A DNA stretch of 64,000 nt from Leptolyngbya sp. SIO1E4 (GCA_010672825.2 JAAHFU020000002.1:322001-386000), one strand, 5' to 3'. Positions 45,608-55,212 are shown, counted from the stretch's first letter. Program-made: numbers and translations. Notes: generated by a model not told the origin, from the letters alone.

Positions 45608-46364
45608 ATGTCTCTCTCCACCTGTCGTATCAAAATCATCAATGGCAATACATGCCAACCTAATGATGGCCAATATCAATGCCTCGGCTCAAAGCATTAA
45701 GTTTCCAGGTACTGAGATTGTGACGGTGCAGCCCGCAAGTGGCCCTGAATCCATCGAGAGTTTTTACGATGAATATTTGGCAATTCCCGGCATTTTAGAA
45801 CAGATTATTCTTGACCGCGACTCTGATGCCTTTATTTTGGCCTGTTGGGGAGGTCCCGGGATTGAGGCGGCCCGCGAGATCACGGCCAAACCCGTGATCG
45901 GTATTGCCGAGGCCAGCCTGTATGTTGCCAATATGGTGGCGGCCAAATGGAGTGTTGCTACTACATTCCACCGAGTACGAGACATGGTGGAAAAAACGAT
46001 TGTTAAAACAGGTCTAACCGAACGGTGCGCCTCTGTCAGAACCACAAAACTATCGGTGCTTGAGACAGAACAAGATCGATTAACCACCCTGGGCGTATTG
46101 ATTGAAGCGAGTCAGTTAGCGATTCAAGCGGATGGTGCTGAGGCTATTTGTTTGGGGTGTGCTGGCATGAGTGGCTTAGAACAACAGTTGGAAACCCGTT
46201 TGGGTGTGCCCGTTATTGATGCTGTCGCAGCCGCAGTCAAAATGGCAGAATCCTTAGTGAGCCTGGGAAAAACCACCAGCAAACAATTGACCTACCGGTC
46301 ACCGGAACGGAAAGAAATTAAAGGATATCCGCCCCATTATCAGGCTGAGAATTTTTCTCGCTAG
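45608..46364 (+). pseudogene. Asp/Glu racemase, second copy with a 5' frameshift
   Basis: Nearly identical to 23112-23867. It begins ATG TCT CTC TCC ACC TGT CGT as the intact copy does, but one extra base near 45660 throws the frame. Translation could only start at ATG 45642, replacing about 21 residues, including the active-site NGNT loop, by seven unrelated ones. Both catalytic cysteines (ACWGGPG, CLGCAGM) remain. Probably inactive, unless the extra base is a sequencing error. Confidence 0.75.
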
Positions 46365-46445
46365 TGCAGTGCCAAAGCTTAATTTCGGGACTTAATTTTG
46401 GGAGAGAGTGGCACTTCACAGGGTCAAAATCTGCCGTTCATTATG

Positions 46446-46460
46446 TGATAATGATTATTA
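46446..46460. promoter_or_regulatory. Zur box upstream of hisI
   Basis: TGATAATGATTATTA, one mismatch from the perfect 7-1-7 palindrome, 18 bp before the hisI ATG at 46479. Confidence 0.84.
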
Positions 46461-46478
46461 TTCTCATTCTTGTTCTAT

Positions 46479-46964
46479 ATGTCATCACCCTTTGCTACTC
46501 GCACCTCGGTTGAAGCCGTCGAAGAAGGGATGCTCTTGGCTCCTAAGTTTGATGCCCATGGGCTTATCCCGGTTATCACTACAGACGCTGCCACGGGCGA
46601 GGTGCTGATGCATGCCTACATGAATGAAGCCGCATTACTGAAAACCCTTGAAACAGGTGAAGCCCACTACTACAGCCGCAGTCGCCAACAGCTCTGGCAC
46701 AAAGGTGCAACTAGTGGGCTGGTGCAGACCGTGCAGCAATTGCTGATTGATGATGACCAAGATTGCCTGTGGATGAAGGTCAAGGTGGCTGGGTCAGGAG
46801 CCAGTTGCCATGTGGGCTATCGCTCTTGCTTTTACCGTCAGATTTCCCCTGGTGAGGGCGATGTTCAGGCGAGTCGGCCCATTGCGCTCGTGCTTACGGA
46901 AACCACCAAGACTTTTGACCCCATCGCCGTCTATGGGGATGCTCCCAATCCGACTCAACTTTGA
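46479..46964 (+). CDS. hisI: Phosphoribosyl-AMP cyclohydrolase, stand-alone, with altered zinc ligand
   Basis: 161 aa; opens the purine ring of phosphoribosyl-AMP in histidine synthesis. Motifs: [33 protein letters not shown] and [11 protein letters not shown]. The usual DCDxD stretch, whose Cys is a zinc ligand, reads DDDQD here; the other two ligand cysteines in [10 protein letters not shown] are kept. This points to weakened or replaced zinc dependence. Start ATG 46479 was preferred over 46470 by alignment to the Zur box and family length. Forms an operon with the CcmM-like gene 15 bp downstream. Confidence 0.93.
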   Translation: MSSPFATRTSVEAVEEGMLLAPKFDAHGLIPVITTDAATGEVLMHAYMNEAALLKTLETGEAHYYSRSRQQLWHKGATSGLVQTVQQLLIDDDQDCLWMKVKVAGSGASCHVGYRSCFYRQISPGEGDVQASRPIALVLTETTKTFDPIAVYGDAPNPTQL

Positions 46965-46979
46965 ACTAAGGAAGGTACC

Positions 46980-47915
46980 ATGCCGCTCCGTCATCAACCC
47001 GCCCCACCCACACCCTGGGATCACGACCAGTATAAGCCTACAATTGCAGCTTCTGCCTATGTTCATCCCCAATGCAGTCTGATTGGGGATGTGCATCTGG
47101 GCGAAAACGTGATTATCGCTCCCAATACCTCCATTCGAGCGGATGAAGGGACCCCCTTCTACATTGGGGCGAATACCAACATTCAGGATGGGGTGGTCAT
47201 TCATGGATTAGAGCAGGGACGAGTCTTAGGGGATAACCAGCAAGCCTACTCGGTTTGGATTGGCGAAGGCACCTGCATTACCCACATGGCATTGATTCAT
47301 GGCCCCGCTTACGTTGGGAATGAGTGTTTTATTGGTTTTCGTTCGACGGTGTTTAATGCCCAGGTAGGTCACGGCTGCATTGTGATGATGCATGCCCTGA
47401 TTCAGGATGTGGAGATTCCTCCCGGTAAGTATGTGCCATCGGGGATGGTGATTACGACTCAGCAGGCGGCTGATCGGCTACCGGATGCCAATGAGAGCGA
47501 TCGCACCTTTTCTCACCACGTGGTCGAAATCAACCAGGCCCTGCGAGCTGGGTATCGCTGTGCGAACGATATCGAATGCGCTACCGCTTTGCAGAATCCG
47601 GCCTCCAGTAACGGCTTCCACTCCGCGCCTCATAATGGCCAAGCGGCCCATCCTTTGCAGGCAGACATCGTAGATGTGATCCGGCAACAACTTCGTCTGG
47701 GTCACCACATTGGCCTGGAATTTGCCGATGTGCGGCGATTTAAAGTGGGTTCTTGGCAGAGTGGCCCGACGATTGCCAGCAGCCACGAGGCTCAGGTGCT
47801 GACCCAGGTAGAGCAGTTCTTGGCAGATCATCCCAGCAACTATGTGCGTTTGCTGAGCATCGATTCCAAAGCGAAACAGCGTCAGTTAGAGCAAGTGATT
47901 CAAAAGCCGGAGTGA
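46980..47915 (+). CDS. Short CcmM-like protein: gamma-carbonic-anhydrase domain plus one RuBisCO small-subunit-like domain
   Basis: 311 aa; AAGGAAGG precedes ATG 46980. Residues 20-175 form a left-handed beta-helix ([88 protein letters not shown]) with the three zinc histidines kept. After a linker, one SSUL domain follows ([33 protein letters not shown]). Carboxysome CcmM normally carries three to five SSUL units and no Zur box. It may be a zinc-stress carbonic anhydrase or carboxysome scaffold. Confidence 0.88.
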   Translation: MPLRHQPAPPTPWDHDQYKPTIAASAYVHPQCSLIGDVHLGENVIIAPNTSIRADEGTPFYIGANTNIQDGVVIHGLEQGRVLGDNQQAYSVWIGEGTCITHMALIHGPAYVGNECFIGFRSTVFNAQVGHGCIVMMHALIQDVEIPPGKYVPSGMVITTQQAADRLPDANESDRTFSHHVVEINQALRAGYRCANDIECATALQNPASSNGFHSAPHNGQAAHPLQADIVDVIRQQLRLGHHIGLEFADVRRFKVGSWQSGPTIASSHEAQVLTQVEQFLADHPSNYVRLLSIDSKAKQRQLEQVIQKPE

Positions 47916-47994
47916 GCTTTAACAATCAGATCCTGTGCCGCATTTTGCGTCGTAGAATTTTCGAATTTTGTTAACACCATCTACCGTCTGCTGC

Positions 47995-48109
47995 CGCTAA
48001 CAACCACTTGAGCGGCGAGCCGTCAATTGTCATGGAGTTTGCCCGCCGCCAGGCGGATCAAGCAAACTCCATGACAATAGGCGAGTCCGTCTCGAAGTGC
48101 TTGTTATGA
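47995..48109 (-). other. attC recombination site after the uridine-kinase pair
   Basis: Minus strand: R'' TCATAAC (48109-48103), arms CACTTCGAGACGGACTCGCC and GGCTCGCCGCTCAAGTGG pairing with three unpaired bases, R' GTTAGCG (48001-47995). An extra central hairpin (TTGTCATGGAGTTTGC both ways) lengthens it to 115 bp. It begins 10 bp after the stop at 48120. Confidence 0.85.
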
Positions 48110-48119
48110 CGCTCGCAAT

Positions 48120-48677
48120 TCACATTAAATCCTTATAATCTATAATGATATCAGCAACTTCCATAGGATGATACTTTTCAAAAGATTCCAGATCGTTCTG
48201 TTTCCAAACTCCTTCCCATAGTACATCATTATCAACTCCGTATTGCGATTTATCTCGTTCTTTCCCCCGAGCTATCGCAATTTCTATAGGACAATCAATC
48301 CAAATAGATTTTGTAATACTTGATTGAATCAAAGAGCCAAACAAACCAACTCCTTCGATTATGATCAGTCCTTTATGAGAAATCTCATTGGGCTTCCCTA
48401 CGGAATTGTTCTCCCAATCAAATTCTCGGAATTTAATTAGAGAAATCCCGTTTCGAAACGGTGTAATAATCTCTGTTTTTAGTCGTAAGAAGTCGACACA
48501 ATCCCAGTTGTTGCAATTTCCAAAATTCGTGTGTTTGAAAAATGAATCAATCCCTATAACTGGTGCATCAGTAAATTCTGCAATTTTGTGCGCTAAAGTC
48601 GATTTACCTGAGCCTCCAAACCCAGAAATGCCTAATATGCCTTTAAAATTGCTATTTATTATTTCGATCAAGTTCAT
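48120..48677 (-). CDS. Uridine kinase-like P-loop kinase (second of pair)
   Basis: 185 aa. Walker A GFGGSGKSTLA near residue 18, IGIDSFFKHTNF near 41 matching the Asp of the nucleoside-kinase active site, IIIEGVGLFGS near 100 and RGKERDKSQYG near 136 (lid arginines). It should phosphorylate uridine or a related nucleoside or vitamin; the substrate is uncertain. Its start is 3 bp from the stop of its paralogue. AT-rich, unlike the surrounding Zur units, which fits a mobile cassette. Confidence 0.83.
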   Translation of the reverse strand: MNLIEIINSNFKGILGISGFGGSGKSTLAHKIAEFTDAPVIGIDSFFKHTNFGNCNNWDCVDFLRLKTEIITPFRNGISLIKFREFDWENNSVGKPNEISHKGLIIIEGVGLFGSLIQSSITKSIWIDCPIEIAIARGKERDKSQYGVDNDVLWEGVWKQNDLESFEKYHPMEVADIIIDYKDLM

Positions 48678-48680
48678 ATT

Positions 48681-49274
48681 TTACCCAAAAGTTGTCAGTA
48701 CTAAATCAGCCGAATTTCCTGGATTTTGTAGCTTGACGTATTGTTCCTCAGCCGGTCGATAGTCATTCTTCCAATTATGATAGTTTCCGATACCTACTCG
48801 ATCTCGTTCTAAAACCCTTTCTTCACATGGTTTTTTAGGTACTTCCAGCCGAATTTTGAAATCATAGTAATTTTGCAAATCTTGTCGCAACGAATAGATG
48901 CCCTCAACTATTATAAGACCAACGGGTTGTATGATTCGAATGTCAGTTAAACGATCAACAGTCCAATTATATGTTTGATAATTTGCTGATTTCTTGAGTG
49001 CGATTGGATTTAATGCTTGCTGTTTGAGTCGTTCCAAATCAAACGCCATTCCATGCAGATTGTTATTGGTTATTTGATTTTTTCTTTGAGTACTTGTTTT
49101 ATAAAAATCATCCACATGAACAATGGAGGATTTCTTTATTGATTTTGATGTTAGTCTGGCCAAAGTACTTTTCCCTGACGCACTCGGGCCATCTATCGCG
49201 AGAGTAAACATCCAATTATCGTTATTGCTAAATATTTTCCCTTGAATCAGATTAATGATTTTTTCTATGTTCAA
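48681..49274 (-). CDS. Uridine kinase-like P-loop kinase (first of pair)
   Basis: 197 aa. Walker A GPSASGKSTLA near residue 29, VHVDDFYKTSTQRKN near 54, MAFDLERLKQQALNPI, GLIIVEGIYSLRQDL near 123, and lid RVLERDRVGIGNY. Same fold as the downstream gene but only distantly related in sequence, so two different phosphorylation steps or two substrates are possible. The AT-rich cassette starts at core GTTATGC (49304-49298), near-complement of the R'' at 48109. Confidence 0.83.
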   Translation of the reverse strand: MNIEKIINLIQGKIFSNNDNWMFTLAIDGPSASGKSTLARLTSKSIKKSSIVHVDDFYKTSTQRKNQITNNNLHGMAFDLERLKQQALNPIALKKSANYQTYNWTVDRLTDIRIIQPVGLIIVEGIYSLRQDLQNYYDFKIRLEVPKKPCEERVLERDRVGIGNYHNWKNDYRPAEEQYVKLQNPGNSADLVLTTFG

Positions 49275-49297
49275 TATCTACTTCCATAAAAATGTCG

Positions 49298-49465
49298 GCA
49301 TAACTATTTATTAGAGAGAAGCATTCCACATAACTCCCTTAAATGGGTGTTTAGGCTGAAAAGTTTCTGCCTAATACCCCGATTTGGGCATTTAGGTAGA
49401 AATACGTCAGCCTAATACCCCGATTTAGGTGATTGGGTAGACGAGTTCAGTATAATCATCCCTCC
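49298..49465 (-). repeat. attI-like module with three ~41-bp repeats heading the uridine-kinase cassette
   Basis: Plus strand: GCATAAC core, TATTTATTAGAGAGAAGC, then three ~41-bp units with palindromes CCCTTAAATGGG, CCCCGATTTGGG and CCCCGATTTAGG, followed by AGTATAATCATCCCTCCG. It matches 32410-32576 up to the core and nothing beyond. Genes read away from the core on the minus strand. Confidence 0.65.
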
Positions 49466-49500
49466 GTTGCACGCCTAGAGCCGTTGGCGCTATCGCTGAT

Positions 49501-49750
49501 TTACTGCCGATGCCAGCGGACTTCGCCATTGAGTTGGTCAACCAATGAGATCTCCACCACTGCCAGCCGATCGCGAATATCATCCGCCGCTGCAAAGTCA
49601 CGCTGTTGTCGAGCAGTTTGGCGCTGCTGGATTAGATTGGCGACGCAGCCTCATCCAAGTCAACAGTCCCGACCTTAGCGTTACCGTCCTTAGTGATCTC
49701 TAACCCCAATACCTGGGTCAGGTACATCAGGGTTTGCCGCCAACTGACGA
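49501..49750 (-). pseudogene. cysS 3' fragment
   Basis: Minus-strand reading LTQVLGLEI...VDLDEAA, a one-base shift, then ANLIQQRQTARQQRDFAAADDIRDR and GEVRWHRQ-stop matches the end of cysS at 50535. About 80 codons remain. The methyltransferase 3' end overlaps its left boundary. Confidence 0.85.
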
Positions 49751-50446
49751 TGTCCGCTGGGTATACCAAGCATGGATAAAAAGAGTCTGCATGAACAATA
49801 CAGGGGGATCAAAATCGCTCGATGCGATGATGGATGCGACTTCATGGGGGGGTAATACCGCAGCCTCGCGACCATGAGCGGTCAGAAATTTTTCAATATC
49901 CGCATCGGGATATTCGGCATACCTCAACATGCGAGTCCAAATTTCACAAAGCTTTTGATAGGCTGGGGTGGACATATCAGAAGCCAAATCTGCACTCACT
50001 AAATACCCCTGGGGGCGAAGTCGTGAAGCAATTTGGCTGAAGAATTTTCGTCTCTCCTCCTGCTGCATAAAGAAGTGAGAAACCAGAAGGCAAGTCGCCG
50101 CATCGAAAGGGGCTGATGCAGGTAATGAATCAAGATAGCCTTCATGCCAGGTACAACGCGATACAATCCCGTACTCTTCAGCTTTCTGGTGACAAATATC
50201 AAGCATCGCACTCGCAGGCTCTACCGCCGTGAATTGCCATTGTGGAAATTCTTGAGCAAGATAAATCAACTCCAAGCCCGTTCCGACGCCAACACAAAGA
50301 ATTCGGGCGTCAGTCGGGAGATCAGAGAGTGTCAGACGAGTCAGCAGATGAAGCGTGTCACGCAATGGCGCTAACTTAGCGGCTCTTTTGTCGTAAGTAG
50401 AAGCGCGTTCTTCGTCGAAGACAATCGCTGATTCTTGATTGTGCAT
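49727..50446 (-). CDS. SAM-dependent methyltransferase
   Basis: 239 aa class I methyltransferase. Motif I ARILCVGVGTGLELIYLA near residue 47, acidic VEPASAML near 75, motif for the third strand FDAATCLLVSHFF near 114, and LRPQGYLVSADLA near 142. Substrate unknown. Its last residues (TSSVGGKP) are read from the adjoining cysS fragment, so the original C-terminus was lost or replaced when the two were joined. It lies 89 bp behind cysS and could be co-transcribed with the znu operon. Confidence 0.85.
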   Translation of the reverse strand: MHNQESAIVFDEERASTYDKRAAKLAPLRDTLHLLTRLTLSDLPTDARILCVGVGTGLELIYLAQEFPQWQFTAVEPASAMLDICHQKAEEYGIVSRCTWHEGYLDSLPASAPFDAATCLLVSHFFMQQEERRKFFSQIASRLRPQGYLVSADLASDMSTPAYQKLCEIWTRMLRYAEYPDADIEKFLTAHGREAAVLPPHEVASIIASSDFDPPVLFMQTLFIHAWYTQRTSSVGGKP

Positions 50447-50534
50447 GGGTAATGTGAATAGTTACGTCGTCTTACTTTTCACAATTGGAATCTGTGCAGC
50501 TATCTAAACCGCATCAACAGTTCCATCCATTGAT

Positions 50535-52016
50535 TCACTGTCGATGCCAGCGGACTTCTCCATCTGGTTGGTCAACCACCGTAATCCCCACCGCCGCCAG
50601 TTGATCGCGAATATCATCTGCTGTTGCAAAGTCGCGATGTTGCCGAGCCACCTGGCGCTGCTGGATCAGGTCAGCGATCGCAGCCTCATCCAAGTCACCT
50701 GCCGCAGCATCAGTATCACTGTCGGCTTGGACCTCTAACCCCAAGACCTGGGCTAGGTGCGACAACGTTTGCCACTGCTGCAAGAGCCGATCAGGACTGG
50801 ATTGGGGCTTCCCTTTGTGAACCAGACGGTTTCCCTCCCGCTGCAGCCCTTTAGCAAGCTCAAACAGCACCGCTAGAGCACCGGGTGTGTTCAGGTCATC
50901 ATCCATGGCGGTTTGGAACCGTGCGACCCATGGGTTATTCGGGCTGGGTGCCTGAGAGGAAGTCTGGAGGTTGGCGACTGACCATCCCAGCGCGCCTCCG
51001 TGGTGGTCGCTAAAGAGGAGTCCGGCTTTCAGCGTTTGCCAACTGTTGATTGCGGCGGCGATCGCATCCTGGGTGAAATCCAGCGGTTTCCGATAATGCC
51101 CCTGCAGCACAAACAGCCGCACTACCATCGGGTCTACCGGCTGCGGATACCCTGGCCAACGCCCCTCCAACAGGTCACGGATCGTGGTGAAATTGCCCAG
51201 AGATTTCGACATCTTTTCCCCATTCACCGTCACCATGCCGTTATGCAGCCAGTAGTTGGCCAGGGGCTTGCCATTGGCCGCCTGGGACTGGGCAATCTCA
51301 TTTTCGTGGTGGGGAAACACCAGGTCACCGCCGCCACCGTGGATATCGATGGTCGCTCCTAGCCGGGCTCGAATCATCGCGGAACATTCGATATGCCAGC
51401 CCGGTCGTCCCGGCCCCCAAGGAGAATCCCAGGCGGGTTCATCGGGTTTTGCGCCCTTCCAGAGGGCAAAGTCCGCCGGGTTGGCCTTGGCGGTAGCAAC
51501 CAGATCGCGGCCACTCGCTCCGGCCTGCATGGTTGCCAGCGATCGCCCTGAAAGCTGGCCATAGTCGGCAAACTGCTCTACCCGATAATACACATCGCCC
51601 CCAGCAGCATAGGCATAGCCCTTCGCCTCTAGCTGGCCAATCAACGCGTGAATCGCCTCAATGTGCTCCGTCACTCTGGGATACTCATCAGCATCCATCA
51701 CATTCAGGCGGTGCATGTCCTCAAAGTAGCGCTGGATGTAGCGCTCTGAAATGGCCGCCATGGTGGTACCGTTGGCTCTGGCCCGATTGAGAATTTTGTC
51801 GTCAATATCGGTGAAGTTTTGCACATAATGAACCGCGTACCCCCGCCAGCGCAGATAGCGCCGCAGCACATCCCACCCCAGGTATGACCGGGCATGACCC
51901 AAGTGGCAGTCATCATAGACCGTCACCCCGCAGCAATACATCGTCACCCGTCCCGGATGGATGGGGGTAAAGGGTTGCTTGCGGTTGGTAAGGGTGTTGG
52001 TGAGGGTGAGGGACAT
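50535..52016 (-). CDS. cysS: Cysteinyl-tRNA synthetase
   Basis: 493 aa, complete. Class I motifs HLGH (in CHLGHARSYLGWDVLRRYL near residue 37) and KMSKSLGNF near 267 are intact. The zinc-site ligands are kept: Cys in MYCCGVTVY, Cys in GWHIECSAM, His and Glu in FPHHENEIA. So it remains a zinc enzyme, and its place at the end of the znu operon probably ensures Cys-tRNA supply when zinc is low or replaces a main copy elsewhere. The start at 52016 (MSLTLTNTL) matches the family. Confidence 0.95.
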   Translation of the reverse strand: MSLTLTNTLTNRKQPFTPIHPGRVTMYCCGVTVYDDCHLGHARSYLGWDVLRRYLRWRGYAVHYVQNFTDIDDKILNRARANGTTMAAISERYIQRYFEDMHRLNVMDADEYPRVTEHIEAIHALIGQLEAKGYAYAAGGDVYYRVEQFADYGQLSGRSLATMQAGASGRDLVATAKANPADFALWKGAKPDEPAWDSPWGPGRPGWHIECSAMIRARLGATIDIHGGGGDLVFPHHENEIAQSQAANGKPLANYWLHNGMVTVNGEKMSKSLGNFTTIRDLLEGRWPGYPQPVDPMVVRLFVLQGHYRKPLDFTQDAIAAAINSWQTLKAGLLFSDHHGGALGWSVANLQTSSQAPSPNNPWVARFQTAMDDDLNTPGALAVLFELAKGLQREGNRLVHKGKPQSSPDRLLQQWQTLSHLAQVLGLEVQADSDTDAAAGDLDEAAIADLIQQRQVARQHRDFATADDIRDQLAAVGITVVDQPDGEVRWHRQ

Positions 52017-52121
52017 GGAGGGTGGATGGGTAGGAGGGTGGATGGGTATCGAGTATCGGGTGCTGGGTGCCGTGATGGATTTCTTGGTACAAGCTAAAAC
52101 CTGAAACCCAGAACCTAAAAC

Positions 52122-53252
52122 CTAATCCTTATCTGCAACACAGTTCATCAACTTCTCTTCCATCGCCTTGATATCTAGTTTGCGGCCAATGCAGACGAGT
52201 TGAGTGCCCGGTGACCCTGGCCATTCGGAGTCTTCAAGCTGAAACCGCTTACCCGTGAGCTGGAAAAAGTGGCGGGCCGGGCTTTCTTTGAACCAGAGGA
52301 TCCCCTTCATGCGAAACAGTTCCGGCGGCAGATGAAAGTCAAGGAACTGCTGAAACTTCTTGAGGCCGAAGGGCTGGTCGGAGCGAAACGCCATCGAGAC
52401 AAAGCCATCGTTATCCAGGTGGTCAGAGTGGTGATGATGGTGTTCGTGGGGATGGTCGTGGTCATGGTGATGATCGTGGTGGTCATGGGCCTCGTGATGG
52501 TGGTGACCATGATCGTGAGCCCCGTGCTCGGAGTGATGATCGTGAGCCTCATGATCATGCTGATGATCGTGTTCATGGTCATGGGCGGCTTTTTCGGCAT
52601 CGGCTTGGGCGACGGCTTGATACAGACCGCGATCGCCCACCTTCACATCAATAATCAGCGGCAGGGGGACCTTGCCATGCTGAGCGTGGAGAATTTTGAC
52701 ATCTTCTCGATACGCGTGAAGTCCCGCTTCTACGGTGTCAAGGCGTTCTGGTGAAACTAAATCGGTTTTATTGAGCAGCAGGATATCGCCATAGGCCACC
52801 TGGCTCATCGCCGCTTGGCTGCTGAACAAGTCGGGTTCAAAGGTTTCGGCATCAATCACGGTCAGGATGGAATCCAGACGGGTTAGCTCGCGCAGTTCAG
52901 TCCCGAGAAAAGTGAGGGTGATGGGCAGAGGGTCGGCGACGCCGGTGGTTTCGATTACGAGGTAATCGATGCGATCGCGCTTCTCTAGCACCCGGTACAC
53001 TGCCTGCATTAAATCATCGTTAATGGTGCAGCAGATACAGCCATTGGTCAGCTCTACCATGTCTTGTTCAACGGTGACCAGAAATTGACTGTCAATATTG
53101 ATGTCACCAAATTCATTCACCAGCACCGCAACGCGGAAAGCATCGAAGTTTTGCAGGATATGGTTGAGCAGCGTCGTCTTACCGCTTCCCAGAAATCCCG
53201 TAATGATGGTGACGGGTAAGCGATTGTCCAGGGTGTCGGAAGTTTTTAGCAT
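52122..53252 (-). CDS. CobW/COG0523 metallochaperone GTPase with long His tract
   Basis: 376 aa from ATG 53252. Walker [16 protein letters not shown] near residue 19, GCICC metal motif near 72, ETTGVADP near 100, NKTD near 160. Residues about 230-290 are a metal-buffer tract of alternating His, Asp and Glu (over 25 His). CobW C-terminal domain ends [18 protein letters not shown]. An upstream ATG at 53348 is less likely because that segment is low-complexity spacer sequence. Probably delivers zinc to FolE, CysRS or other operon products. Confidence 0.93.
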   Translation of the reverse strand: MLKTSDTLDNRLPVTIITGFLGSGKTTLLNHILQNFDAFRVAVLVNEFGDINIDSQFLVTVEQDMVELTNGCICCTINDDLMQAVYRVLEKRDRIDYLVIETTGVADPLPITLTFLGTELRELTRLDSILTVIDAETFEPDLFSSQAAMSQVAYGDILLLNKTDLVSPERLDTVEAGLHAYREDVKILHAQHGKVPLPLIIDVKVGDRGLYQAVAQADAEKAAHDHEHDHQHDHEAHDHHSEHGAHDHGHHHHEAHDHHDHHHDHDHPHEHHHHHSDHLDNDGFVSMAFRSDQPFGLKKFQQFLDFHLPPELFRMKGILWFKESPARHFFQLTGKRFQLEDSEWPGSPGTQLVCIGRKLDIKAMEEKLMNCVADKD

Positions 53253-53339
53253 GGGAGGAGGAGGGGCGTAGATGGGTGTGTTGACGCAGCCTGCCCGGAG
53301 GGCTTGGGTGAATGGGTAGGGAGTGGGGAGTAAGGATTC

Positions 53340-53422
53340 AAGGTTCAAGGTTTATAGGGTCTGGGTTTCACCTAACACCTAAGACCTGGCACCTAACACC
53401 CTTCACCCCCTACCCCTTACCC
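53340..53422. repeat. Low-complexity degenerate heptamer spacer
   Basis: CACCTAACACCTAAGACCTG and related CCTAACACC words repeat between folE and cobW; a similar stretch with GGATGGGTAGGAGGGTGG is at 52017-52121. Typical cyanobacterial short tandem repeats, no gene. Confidence 0.6.
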
Positions 53423-54061
53423 TTAATGGAAGCTCGGGCTATGGCGAATCAAGCTCATGAACTCTTGGCGGGTTTTGGAGTCTTCGGCAAAGACGCCGCG
53501 CATGGCGCTGGTGGTTGTCCAGGAGCCGGGCTTTTGGACGCCACGCATAACCATGCACATGTGAGTGGCTTCGACGACGACGGCAACACCCTGGGGTTTC
53601 AATAAGCCTTCTAAGGCATCGGCAATTTGGGCGGTAAGCCGTTCTTGAACTTGCAGGCGACGGGCATACATTTCACAGATGCGGGCGATTTTGGATAGGC
53701 CAATCACCTTGCCACTAGGGATATAGGCGACATGGGCGCGACCCAGAATGGGCAGGATGTGGTGTTCGCAGGAGCTGAACAGGTCAATATCCCGCACGAG
53801 CACCATTTCGTCGGTGTTTTCGTGGAAGACGGCCCCATTGAGCAACTCATCCAGGGATTGGTGATAGCCGGAGGTGAGAAACTTCAGCGCTTTGACGACG
53901 CGCTTGGGGGTGTCAATGAGGCCTTCGCGGTCAGGATCTTCGCCCAGACCCAGCAGCAGCGTGCGGACAGCTTGCTCCATCTCCTGATCAGAGACGGGAG
54001 GCTCGGCTTTAGTTTTGGGCAGACCCGAGCGGATATCGTCACGAGAAATCGATAAGGTCAT
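53423..54061 (-). CDS. folE: GTP cyclohydrolase I (FolE type)
   Basis: 212 aa; converts GTP to dihydroneopterin triphosphate for folate and pterins. Zinc ligands are visible in SSCEHHILP (Cys, His) and [10 protein letters not shown] (Cys). [22 protein letters not shown] is the family core. Since all ligands are kept this is a zinc-type enzyme, not the FolE2 form that tolerates other metals. Known zinc-responsive FolE copies are served by CobW-type GTPases, and this gene sits between two of them, a strong hint at a chaperone-client pair. Confidence 0.95.
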   Translation of the reverse strand: MTLSISRDDIRSGLPKTKAEPPVSDQEMEQAVRTLLLGLGEDPDREGLIDTPKRVVKALKFLTSGYHQSLDELLNGAVFHENTDEMVLVRDIDLFSSCEHHILPILGRAHVAYIPSGKVIGLSKIARICEMYARRLQVQERLTAQIADALEGLLKPQGVAVVVEATHMCMVMRGVQKPGSWTTTSAMRGVFAEDSKTRQEFMSLIRHSPSFH

Positions 54062-54195
54062 AGATAATTCCTAACTACGGTGGAAAGGGGGGAAACGGAA
54101 GCTTCCCCCAAGGTGGAACGCGCCTTTAGGGCACAGACATTGGGCAACCCCGGCCTAGCCGAGCGATCACCCAAACAGAGTTTGGCCATTTCTCG

Positions 54196-55212
54196 CTACG
54201 ACAGTAGGGAAACTCGGCTACCGGCCAAACAATTGGTGAGATGCTGGTGCAGTTGTAGCGGGTTTAACTGGCGACCAATGAAAACAAGTTGATTTTGAGG
54301 GGTCGTTTTCCAGGGCTCGGAGGTGATACTACATCGCTTGCCGCTGAGCTGAAAGATGTGACTTTCCTCATCTTCTTCGAACCAAAGAATCCCTTTGGCC
54401 CGAAATACGGTAGCGGGCAACTGGGTCACCAAGAAATGCTCAAATTTGGTCAAACTGAAGGGGCGATCGCTCTTGAAGGGCACCGAGACAAATCCATCCT
54501 GGGGCAGGTGGGTCGATACCTTCGGCCCGTTCTTCTCCCGGACATTTTCTGTAGGCGGCAAAACGGGGGGAGTCGCTAAACCCACATCCAGCAAGGCTGA
54601 AAGCGGCAAATGACTAGACTCTGTCGTCAGCGAACACCGCAGGAATCGGGCTTGCTCTTTAATGCTTTGAATATAGGCTTCTAACTGGGTCAGTTTTGAC
54701 GCTGGCACTAAATCGGCCTTGTTCAGCAAGATGATGTCGCCGTAGAGCAACTGGCTAAGCGCCGCATCACTGCCAAAGTGGTCTTCGGTAAAGGCTTCTG
54801 AATCGACCACGGTAATGACGGAATCTAGATGAGTAAATACCTTCAACTCCGTACTCAAAAAGGTCACCATGATCGGTAGTGGGTCGGCCAGCCCTGTGGT
54901 TTCCACCACCAGATAGTCCATCCGCTCTTCCCGCTCCAGCACGGCATACACGGCATCCACCAGACTGTCATTGATGGTGCAGCAGATGCAGCCATTGCTC
55001 AGCTCCACCATATTTTCTTCCACCGACACCAATAGCTGGCTGTCGATGTTGATGTCGCCAAATTCATTCACCAGCACCGCCACCTTTAATTCCTGGCGAT
55101 TGGTCAAAATGTGGTTCAGCAACGTGGTTTTGCCGCTCCCCAAAAATCCGGTAATCAGGGTGACCGGCATTCCTCGTTTGGGAATCGACAACGCATCCAA
55201 GGTTTGGGTCAT
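54196..55212 (-). CDS. CobW/COG0523 metallochaperone GTPase without His tract
   Basis: 338 aa. Walker [16 protein letters not shown] near residue 22, GCICC near 75, ETTGLADP near 103, NKAD near 163; the C-terminal domain opens QDGFVSVPFKSDRPFSLTKFEHFL and ends NQLVFIGRQLNPLQLHQHL. The linker that is His-rich in the 52122 paralogue is short and His-poor here, suggesting different metal buffering or client. Its ATG is 2 bp from the znuB stop, so translation is coupled to the transporter genes. Confidence 0.93.
   Translation of the reverse strand: MTQTLDALSIPKRGMPVTLITGFLGSGKTTLLNHILTNRQELKVAVLVNEFGDINIDSQLLVSVEENMVELSNGCICCTINDSLVDAVYAVLEREERMDYLVVETTGLADPLPIMVTFLSTELKVFTHLDSVITVVDSEAFTEDHFGSDAALSQLLYGDIILLNKADLVPASKLTQLEAYIQSIKEQARFLRCSLTTESSHLPLSALLDVGLATPPVLPPTENVREKNGPKVSTHLPQDGFVSVPFKSDRPFSLTKFEHFLVTQLPATVFRAKGILWFEEDEESHIFQLSGKRCSITSEPWKTTPQNQLVFIGRQLNPLQLHQHLTNCLAGSRVSLLS

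Noticed and set aside
52269-52754. 161-aa hydrophobic plus-strand frame with many Met/Val codons
   Set aside because: Antisense of the His-rich cobW segment; the apparent membrane helices are complements of His/Asp codons.
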